From contig NC_079415.1 in the NCBI RefSeq assembly GCF_026213295.1, forward strand, positions 29,665,206 through 29,729,205: a DNA stretch of 64,000 nucleotides, written 5' to 3'. How positions within the stretch are numbered: the stretch's first letter is position 1; every line of letters starts with the position of its first letter. Made by a program: the position numbers and the translations under genes. Positions 55,337-64,000 of this stretch are shown one piece after another. This DNA is from Gadus chalcogrammus (Eukaryota > Chordata > Actinopteri > Gadiformes > Gadidae). Below the pieces are notes generated by a model. That model had not been told where the DNA came from. It searched no databases and saw nothing but the letters and a program-made list of their open reading frames with translations.

Positions 55337-58300
55337 TTAATTTGTATTATTCAACGTTTCCAACTCCAAATCCTCAGCAACTGTGAAAGAAACAAAAACA
55401 CATGCAATTCACACCCAAAGCCATAGTACTTTTTAGTTTATTTCCAAATTTGGATCTTGTTCTAGTAAGTTTCAGCTCGCCATCGTAGCAGAGGCGTTCT
55501 TCAGTTACGGTACGACTCGGGAGGATGAATGAGGTATGATAGTAAAACTATTTATTGAAGAAGGCAATCGAATCATGCGATGAAAATATTTAATCCAGGG
55601 TCGGTTCAAAAAGCACCTGTGCGTGTCATTCATTCATCTTAATGGTTTTTCTCTCTGGTTACTAGGAAACTAGTAGTAGATCCGTCCAACATACATCTGA
55701 ATTAGACACCCTCACCTGTTTGATGCGTAGAGTGGCCTAGTTAGGGGGACTGTGTCTACATAGCATGTTTTAGACCTGAAAAAGGCGCTTTCGCCAGATG
55801 CATTTAGAAAAGCATTATCAATGAGGTATATTAACTCAGGCCTAGCCCCTATTAGCAAGTCTTGTCTTGTTTAGTGATCTTATTTATGTGTGGACGGCCC
55901 ATTTGGGTCGTGGGTGGGTTCTGTGCCAGCTACCTATAGATCCACTTGGCCCTCAGCCTGGTTTGAGTGGCTACAGCTTGTTTGTGCGTGTTGCCATGGT
56001 AACAATTGTTTTTGGCTCGCCATTACAGCGCAGTATGTGAGCTATGGTTTGTGATGGGCTTTTTTCCCGATGGATAGCAAGAAACATGCTCTATTACGTA
56101 GAGAAAAAATATTTAAACAATAGTATAGTTAGTAGTTGAATTGCTTTCTTTACTGTTCTTGATTGTTTCGAATGTCATGACCCCAGAGACTCACCGGGCG
56201 GCTGAGGCACGAAAATCTCACGTTCTGGAAACAAACATGGAAGGGCATAAATAACATCTTAAGTGGATTACTGTTAGAAGGCTTACGGCAGGGTCACCTC
56301 TGCTGTGCCCTCTTTAATGAAAGAATACATTTATGCAGAAAAATATTACATTTTGGCAACGGTACAACGATATTTCAACAATACTTACCTTTTGTCTACA
56401 GTTTATAATCAGTCATCTTTCAAGCATTTCATTTTTTTCTTGGTAACCACAGTGACTCACCTGCGACTTCTTCGCTTGCTGATACTGGATCGGCTTGTGG
56501 GGCTGATTGGGGTCGTTGCTCGTTAGAAACTGAGGAGAAACAACGGAATGAACAAAAGCCCATGTTAAACAGAGGCCCAGGGATGAACTGAACATCGCCA
56601 ACAGGCGACTTTTTAAACTAAAGGGATTCAGCTAGCTTGTGACAAGCTGGCTGAATCCCTTTAGTTTTTAGTCATGAGTGAGTATTGAAATTCGTAACGA
56701 TCTAGCTAAAAATCCTGCATAGCCAGAAGAAAAATGTGAACAACTTTTAGTATACTGGCGTTTTTTAATTTGAATTTGTTTGCTCAACGATCTTGTTTGC
56801 ACTTACGTGGATTTCCTTTGCATTTCTTCCACCAAGCAAATCCCCCCACACACACCAGGACTGGTACGATTAAACGGAGAAGGTCGAGTAGATCTTGAAA
56901 AAAACACATTGGCACCAGAATGAACGTAAGTTAGTGAAATAGCAGCCTATATCGTTACAAATACTATTTGTTGTTTGGGAATGCACCAGACACCAGTTAC
57001 ATTCCATGATATGTTGCTGACTGGATAGACGGCGATGGCAGTACATGTAAGCGAGGCATTGGAAACGTCACCAGCGCTCTCAGGGTTGTGGCGCTCTATT
57101 GTGACTGCATCGGGGGTTGCTAGAGAAGAGAGGAAACAAGAGAAGGTCATTACAGAAGATACCTGGAGATAACTCGCCCAAACACGCGGGCAAATCTTCA
57201 CTTCACTTTTGGTGTGTTGACGCACAGTGAGTCATTCAGGGGCTAAAGCACTACCTCCGGCAGTCAGAAAAATGAAATAGAATCAGTTAGAAATGTCCCA
57301 TTGTTCTATCAATGCAATGTGTGAGGTACTCAACCTGCACGTAAAGGATAGCCTTATCCCCTATTTCTTCATGTTTGACTTTCATGAAAATGATTTTACA
57401 GCAGTTCTGTGTATAATGTTTAATATTTTTTAAATGTTTAAAATAAAACACATTTGTTGGATACAGCCTTAATGCCTGTAGAAAACTTTATTTGAAACTA
57501 ATTGAAATTGTCAGCCTGACATGTGTTCGCCCTCTGCCTAGTTCCAGAGGTCAAATCTGAAATGAATCCAGGACTGAAAATAACCTTCATGGTTCATAGA
57601 AACACTGGAGAGAGTTACATGCTTTACATAAAATATAAAATACCTACCATTTAAGGGTTGATCTGCCCACATTTATTCATTTGATAACAAACGTATTGGA
57701 GTGGTTTAATGTAATTGGTATGATCTATTTTTGTTACCAATGTTCTTGTTGAGAGTGGGAATGAGTGAACGGAGGCCTACCAGTTACGATGAGAGTTATT
57801 GTAGTGTCTTCAGTAATTCCACCGGGGAGCCCATGGCTTATGATGCATTTCTTTGTCCCATTGTCTGAGACGGTTAGATTCCGAAAGGTTACCGTTTTAT
57901 CCGCATGGTTCAAGTAGGTGTCAGGTCGACTGGGCTCATCGGGCTTCTTCATCTTATGATATCCAATTATAACCTTTTTAAAATCTGTGCCTCCTTGAAA
58001 GTAAAAATACTTAATTTCCTTCTTCGTTGAGTGGCATTGAAATACGACCGTCCCTCCGACCTCTCCATAAAGAGTAAGGCCAGTACAACCTGAAAGAGAA
58101 AGGTTGCAATTTATATAGAGAGAGAGAATGTCAAGTCTGAAATTAATGACCCAAACTGTATCTCTCCATAGCCTCCACATCACGTTACTGCAACACGCAG
58201 ACAGAACACCACACCCACGTAACCACGTGTTACCAAACAACTAGCTCTAGTACGTATATATTTAGCCGCTCATTTGGATGCTTGCTATAGTCAGCCTTTT

Positions 58301-60475
58301 TATATATATTGGGCCCTATCTTGCATCCGGCGCAAGTGACTTAGTCACTGGCGCATGTGTCGTTGCTAGTTTACAACTGGCGCAAAACGTTCTTTTCCCA
58401 CCAGCGCCACTCGCCGGTAAATTAGGGATTGATCATGCACCGCAAGGGGCGGCTCGGCGGAAGGAGGAGGTGTGTTCTGGCGCAAACGGTATTTTGCCGT
58501 CTCTGAATACCATTGCGCTACTGACCAGGAAATACCTGGTTTAAAGTCAGTGGCGCGTTGTTCAGACGCTATTTTAAGGGCGCATGCATACATGCGCATG
58601 CGATGCATACGGATTGCTTGTGCACCTCGCGCATACACTTTGCTTCTCTCATCTACCTAGCCGCACATTCTTGGTAAATTATTTGGGAAAGAACAGCTGA
58701 TGCAGCGGTAATAAGTTGTACTTTTAAATCAATGCATCTGCAAACACCGTACAGCAAACACATATTTTGTTGACACAGACATCGTGTAGGCCTACATGCC
58801 CATAACTTTTAGGATTGATGAGTAGGCCTATTTGATCGTGAAAAACATTGTTTTACCGCGAGTGAGTGTTAAAAAGAATGAATGAATGCGGGCGCGCGTG
58901 TGTGCTCTAAGGCGCCCAGTTTCCAACCTCGAAATTTCACTTCATTTAAATTTAATTTGCATGGTATTTCTTATCCTTACCAGATGCCCGAACCACCTCA
59001 GCTGACTCCTTTCTAAGTAAAGGAGCAGCGGCTCTAATCCGAGTTCCTCACGGATGGCTGAGCTTCTCACCCTATCCTTAAGGGAGACGCCGGCCACCCT
59101 TCTGAGAAAACTCATCTCGGCCGCTTGTACCCGCGATCTCGTCCTTTCGGTCATCACCCAACCCTCATGACTATAGGTGAGGATAGGAACGAAGATCGAC
59201 CGGTAGATCGAGAGCTTTGCCTTGCGGCTCAGCTCTCTTTTCGTAACAACGGTGCAGTAAAGCGAACGCAATACCGCCCCCGCTGCTCCGATTCTCCGGC
59301 CAATCTCACGCTCCATAGTTCCCTCACTCGCGAACAAGACCCTGAGGTACTTGAACTCCTTCACTTGGGCAAACCAAACACGTAACGCATAATACAATCA
59401 ATGGCAATGTAGGCCTATATTACCGCGGGGACACATGCATATTAGGACAGCATACAATACTGATAAGAAACAATGTTTATAATGTATTGCGTATATCATT
59501 AAATAGAACCACAGTTACCGCATATCATATGTTATAGCCTATCATACGTTTTCTTTGCCGAAATTTATTTGAGGACTCAGTATATTCCATGTGTGAATTA
59601 TGCCATATTATTTGGCAATAAACTAAGCCATTTGCAGTATGAAATTCTCGGAGACTGCAGACGCGCTGTCAAAATATCAACTCGTCCGATTCAAATGCGC
59701 TCATGGCTCTTAAAGGGGATGGGAGCTGGCACTCTCATTGGTTTGTTGCACGTTACGCCCAAACCACACCCACGGGTAACTAGGCTGCTTCAGACCAACC
59801 CTTTTGACACTTGCGCCGCGGCGCAAGCGTCATTTATCCGCCTGTAAAATAGCGATAGCACCGTAGAACCGCCCACAAAGCTACTTGCGCTTTGCGCTTC
59901 CCACTTGCGTTTCAGACCGTTAAAATAGGGCCCATTGTCTTGCTTGTTAGTTTTTGCCAAGAAAACCGACACTGCCTGCGACTCTGAAAGAGATTATGCC
60001 AGAGGGGAGGTTCATTTTGGAAAATCACTTTGAGATGGACGTCTTTTATATAGCCTAGGTATTGTAGTGTCATCTTTTGGTTTAAAAGATCGCCTGATGT
60101 CTTGTTGTTGCATCATGTTGCAGAATGAGGAACTACCGGTAGTGTTTTGAAGGTAGACTAGAAAAAGTAGTCTGACGCCACGAGAAGATCTCCACCTGCG
60201 TTCAGCAGAGAGGAATGAATACTGTGGCGATTTTTTTCGTCCGTTATGAATCCCTTGTGGAAGCATGGACAATGTGCACATATGTGGGCGGTCATCAACC
60301 AATTTAAGTTTTGTTGTTTGCAACCAATTGTCATTGATTCAATCATGATATTAGGCTATGAGAGTAACAGCTCAAATGATTACGATTATTACGGTTATAA
60401 GAACTCTTAAATATTTAAAAATGTGTTACCTTTGATAAAGGAGGGAAATGCCAGCAATATAAATAACATCTTCAT
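55337..60475 (-). CDS. IgSF gene 3: chimeric V-(broken C)-TM receptor
   Basis: Exons are leader 60430-60475 (MKMLFILLAFPSFIK), V 57781-58089 (309 bp), C remnant from 57119, TM 56807-56893 (LIVPVLVCVGGFAWW), tail 56461-56529, microexon 56195-56224 and last exon 55337-55380 with TAA. Junctions are AG/GT and phase 1. Front, C and TM resemble gene 1; the tail exons are gene 2-type. The C exon breaks after ISWNVTGV at about 56987: about 325 bp relative to gene 1 is deleted, with its second Cys and donor. Read-through stops at 56947, giving a short protein without a membrane segment. Because all exons are phase 1, skipping the C remnant would give an in-frame V-TM-tail protein of 194 aa. The V domain has SDNGTKKC, with Lys for the usual Tyr. 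A 1.6 kb transposon lies between leader and V exons. Function is doubtful. Confidence 0.65.
56615..56667. other. Foldback (26-bp arms, 1-base centre) at the gene 3 chimera junction
   Basis: Arms 56615-56640 and 56642-56667 are reverse complements with one mismatch (AAACTAAAGGGATTCAGC[T/C]AGCTTGT). To its left the sequence follows gene 2-type DNA (compare 39690-39725); to its right it follows gene 1-type DNA (compare 24385 onward). The palindrome is thus exactly the recombination joint. Confidence 0.85.
58311..59933. mobile_element. GGGCCC-ended DNA transposon, second copy (1.6 kb), ATT TSD
   Basis: Inverted relative of 40793-41994, with ends GGGCCCTATCTTGCATC and TTAAAATAGGGCCC and ATT on both sides (58308-58310, 59934-59936). 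Gene 1 has the empty site TATATATTGTCTTGCTTG at 26995-27012. It is longer than the first copy because a LINE fragment sits at about 58915-59385. Confidence 0.9.
58942..59397 (-). pseudogene. LINE reverse-transcriptase C-terminal fragment inside the transposon
   Basis: Minus-strand frame with VKEFKYLRVLFASEGTMERE, IGAAGAVLRSLY, SRKAKLSIYRSIFVPILTY and RVQAAEMSFLRRVAG, ending near RSQLRWFGHLVR. This is the post-catalytic region of a fish non-LTR retrotransposon; the YADD box is not included. It replaces the spot occupied in the 40793 copy by CACGTGTTTAGTTTGCGTG-like sequence, so it inserted into the transposon. The clade is uncertain. Confidence 0.75.
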
Positions 60476-60559
60476 CTGGGAAAGATGACATTACAGAAGT
60501 TAATCTTAATTCTTAAACATGCAATAGCAAATTTAGCAAGTGGAGCAAATATAAAACAC

Positions 60560-61395
60560 TTTTGGCCATATAAGTCCATAATGAGCTTCTACATCACCGT
60601 TCTGCTCACCCTTAGATGTTCTCCATAGACTGGTGTTAATCTGTTGATAGTAATGGTGCCGCACACACGTGTGTATGTGCACAGGGGTGTGGCTACAGGG
60701 GTTTATTTAGTCTCCTCAATCTTTCTGAAAAAAGAAGAGACGCCTGATTTTGGTTTTGTTAGACACAACCCCTCCCAACACATCCTCTCACAAACAATGC
60801 GTGACTTGGCAACACACACATATTTAAACACACGCACACACACACACACACGCACAGGAAACGCACATCATATTGCCCACAACCACGAATGCCTCGATGT
60901 CGGTGCCGCCGACCGTCCCAGGATCCGTTGAGGCACTTGGTGAGATTAATATAATAATGTGAAGACATTGGATTGACTTATATGTATATTCATAAACAAT
61001 CTAGCAGCCCCGTGGCTCCCGCGATCATAATTCCTTGGCTACTGCTCGGCAATGGTGAATGCTTTGAATAGTTATTTATTTATTCTGCTCCAAACCTTTT
61101 TACATTCCACACACTATGCATACTATAGCCAACATATTATAAAAAGTATTTGTGCACAATACCTGCAAAAGGAAGGAACTTGTTTGTGGGGGCCTTGAGC
61201 TTCCTCTCAAGGGGGAACTAATCCAGCATCTTTTGCTTTGGACTCAAGTATCATCTTAGAACAGCTCTGCCTTGAAAACCCGTACGTAAAGCTGAAAGTG
61301 GGAACTATATGAAATGCAAGTCTTATACAAAAAAAAGGTTGAATACATCCACCCAGGAGCAAAGGTATAAAAATTCAAACTATTTTTGAACTTAC
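60560..61395. other. Intron of gene 3 between 5' exon and leader; no other gene
   Basis: Carries the leader-upstream block (ATAATGAGCTTCTACATCAC near 60575), the GTGTGGCTACAGGGGTTTAT phrase shared with 31490 and 51250, and a short (CA)n at 60832-60850. No open frame of interest. Confidence 0.5.
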
Positions 61396-61480
61396 CGGTT
61401 TGCTGCACCCATCAGTCTGTAAAGTGTTTGAATGAGAGCACACTTCCTTATTCATCACTATAGACGAGGATGGGAGGGCC
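61396..61480 (-). other. Likely 5' untranslated exon of IgSF gene 3
   Basis: Minus-strand segment ending GCAAACCG at a consensus donor GTAAGTTC (intron starts 61395), about 920 bp upstream of the leader exon. Homologous segments end at 28384, 32874 and 51721. The 5' limit is unknown. Confidence 0.45.
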
Positions 61481-61893
61481 TGTGTTGTAATCAGAGGGGG
61501 GCAGGGGGTGGGATTTCCTTTAAGTCATCTTGAGCAGTTTTTTCTGTTTCCTGTATCGTCTATTGTGCTTGGGGTGAACCGGTCACAAGGTTCTCAAGGA
61601 TTTCCTTGAGCAGTTTTTTCTGTTTACTGTATTGTCTAGCCACCCTAACTTCCTCAGTGTCATCTAAATGTTAACGTTTGTGCTTGGGGTAAACCGGTCA
61701 CAAGGTTGAAGGCATCACCTTATGCATTCTTTTACTTGAGTCAACATGTATTGGGTAAACATTATCTGATTTGATGATTTACATCTGTTGTTGTGGGGAG
61801 GGTTTGAAGCTGTTTAAATAGCTCTGTCTAACTGTATTCTGGACTCACTCTGCTAGAGAGGGTCTAGTGTAAGCATACATTGAAATAGGTTAA

Positions 61894-62223
61894 TTGTCTA
61901 CAACTTTTATGGGCTTTTTTGCATTTAGAAGTCTCATCCGTCCTAGAGACGTAATATCCCTTGAAGAAATTACCACGACGGGGTATAACCGAGGCCTTGC
62001 ATTGTTGCTTCCTGAGATCATCTCAAATAAAGGAAGTGTGCCTGGGTTTGTCCTCAAGACTGAAGGTCATGAGGAAGTGGATAGGAGGCTGTGGTCGCTG
62101 GGAATCCTGACGCTTGTCTGGTCTGGTCTGCTACAATCACTCCAGTGTGTGAACTATTATACACTGTGTCAGAAGGTACTTCCAAAATGGGCTCATCGTC
62201 AGCATCGAGTAGCCAAGGGATGA
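61894..62223 (+). other. Conserved ORF of the array repeat (copy 3, diverged)
   Basis: Aligns with the 78-codon frame at 33233 over RPRDVISLEE to RRLWSLGILTL, with several substitutions and small indels yet no stop. It extends further at the 3' side. Function unknown; could be chance. Confidence 0.25.
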
Positions 62224-63461
62224 GGTTCCATCATAGATGTATAAATTGTATGGAGCTATTTAGTCTGTAAATGTAAAACTGTAGGTCATGGTTTATAAGT
62301 CACATCATGTTTCTTATCAACAACTAAAAATGTGTCCTCTGTGATAATATCTGTTCCGAGTTGACTGCTGTTGTCTCATTTCAGACCAATCAGGGCATCT
62401 CTTCCCTGCAATGGGTTCAAAGGTTTGAGTCGTATTGGCAGAAGAACTGCAGCAGGCATCTGCCAGGGTGTTGAAGTGTGCTTCCGGTCAGGTTAGAGTG
62501 GTTGGGACTGTTTGAATCAGTGGAGCCTCACCTTTGTATAGTTTGTCTAGATTTTTTTTAGGAACAAATACAGATGAAGGTAAAGCAGCAGTGCACAGCG
62601 ATTTGCAAGGTAAAAGTGGTGCTTGGTCAGAGAGCTGCTCTCGCGTGGCCTCTACTTTTTCTGGTTTGTAGCCTACCCTGTGGCCGACGCTTCCGATTGG
62701 CTGGTGCACGTGACATCATGACCAAGAGGCAAGAGCAGACTTGTAATTTAAAGCTACAATGTTGTGAATAGGTCTAGGTCATGCTGCAACCACCACTGCC
62801 ACGCCATGACATGGACAAATGTATATATTCTATTTTTTGTGTGGCTGCACAATTTGGACCCACCAGTTCCGGGGCCTCTGATCCCAAACCGTTTAAAAGA
62901 TCTCGGGTTGAAAGGGAGGGAAAGACATGTAGCATAGGATCGCAGTTCGTGTTTGAAACATTGGCTCCTACAAGGCGTTCTGTTATGTGTCTTCGTTTTA
63001 GCGCACAAGAGCCAACAGCCGGCAGGATGGCTTCTATTTTTAGGACCATCTTGTCCTATAATGACGGAAGGAGCTTCTTCAGATAGACATGGTTAAGATA
63101 ACGTACTGTCACAAAAGTGGATGAATTTACTTGTTCAGATACTGTATATTGATATTAATATTGTTAAGGCACTAAGTTACATAGTAAAGGTTTAATTACT
63201 TACATTTTATTAGAATATTTTCTAAGGAACTGAATGGTAAATGTAACTTCTGCCGACAGGAGCCCCGAAATCAAGACAATCACAATACACCTAGTTTGTC
63301 GACCTCTTGAAGTAGTGTCGGAACATGGGAGTTTTGTTTCTTATCTCCCCCTTTTCCGGGGAAAATTACTCATGCAGAAATCGATTCAAGGACGAGTTAA
63401 TGTAGGCTATCAAAGTTTTATTGACGTTATGTTTATTCACTGAAGCAATGTTCCCTGCCAT
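62224..63461. repeat. Array intergenic block, copy 3; no gene
   Basis: Matches 33540-34610 plus 36906-37057, and 52380-53636. It lacks the Rex1/L2 insertion (empty site near 63310-63325). Confidence 0.8.
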
Positions 63462-63940
63462 AAGGCAAGCCAACTTTATTTATACAGCACTTTTCATAAA
63501 CAAGGCAGACTCAAAGTGCTTCACATATAAACATTGTCATACAATAAAATAAAATAGATACGTAAAAGAAAACATGCAAAGAAATTAGTAAAATAGAAAG
63601 TTAAAAAGGCATTTTAGTATTAAAATAGAAAATAAAGGCAAAGTTAAAAAAGCTTTTTAGAAAGTGCAATGTGTTTAAGATTTAGCAGAAAGCTAAAGCA
63701 AACAAAAGTCTTCAGTCTTATTTTAAAGGTGCTCAGAGTTGTGGCAAATCTTAAATCCTCAGGGAATTTATTCCAGCTATTTGTTGCATAGTAACTAAAT
63801 CCATGCTTTCCCATGTTTCGTGTTTACTCTGGGGATAATTAACAGATTGGTCTCTTAGTATCTTAGTGGTCTAGAAGGCTTATATTATGGAAGCATATCA
63901 GTTAAATATTTTGGGCCTAAACCATGAGACCCCAACGAGG
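63462..63940 (-). mobile_element. L2 3'-end fragment, array copy 3
   Basis: Same 5'-truncated L2 as at 53637, slightly longer (it keeps AACAGATTGGTCTCTTAG near 63840). The window ends 60 bp past it, within the same flanking sequence as 54075-54140, so the array continues to the right. Confidence 0.88.
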
Positions 63941-64000
63941 TAGCTTTACTGGTTTTATAGAGTTTGGAGTGCAAATATACCACACAATAAAAAAAAACTA

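Overview
The window is nuclear DNA of a ray-finned (teleost) fish. The evidence is an intact L2 LINE with the fish-type 3' tail (AAGGCAAGGCAACTTTAT...), Rex1-like LINE pieces, many hAT, Harbinger-like and TTAA-target DNA transposons, long (CA)n and (CT)n microsatellites, and spliced vertebrate-type immunoglobulin-superfamily (IgSF) genes. I see no bacterial genes, CRISPR arrays, rRNA or convincing tRNA. All splice sites, target-site duplications (TSDs) and copy alignments were read by eye.

Left half (about 0.2-22.6 kb) is a stack of mobile elements. GC-rich gypsy-like retroelement pieces lie at 0.2-2.2, 7.25-7.47 plus 14.55-14.65, and 18.5-19.6 kb. A 4.1 kb hAT (3149-7250) holds a second hAT (4857-6358). 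A 7.1 kb element with about 200 bp inverted ends (7467-14553) holds a hAT MITE and a full-length L2 with both ORFs open (ORF1 12106-13734 with an SGNH-hydrolase domain; ORF2 9082-12039 with endonuclease and reverse transcriptase). A broken ZMYM1-like hAT transposase lies at 15.36-17.85 kb. At 21011-22561 a TTAA-flanked, THAP-bearing (Kolobok-like) element carries an open 250-codon exon of the host DNA-repair gene EEPD1.

Right half (about 23.9-64 kb) is a tandem array of minus-strand IgSF receptor genes of V-C-transmembrane design (B7/butyrophilin-like), separated by duplicated intergenic DNA. Gene 1 (23990-27533) is complete: leader, V, C, transmembrane and tail exons, all phase 1, predicted 309 aa. 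Gene 2 (38327-47157) has a V exon of the same family but unrelated second-domain and membrane exons, a duplicated tail exon, and no leader exon. Gene 3 (55337-60475) has a gene 1-type front and a gene 2-type tail joined at a near-perfect foldback, and its C exon has lost its 3' half. The array continues past the right edge (61.4-64 kb is a further intergenic copy), and bases 1-204 are also array DNA. Because the array is duplicated, several transposon insertions have their empty site visible in a sister copy, which gives exact insertion boundaries and relative ages.
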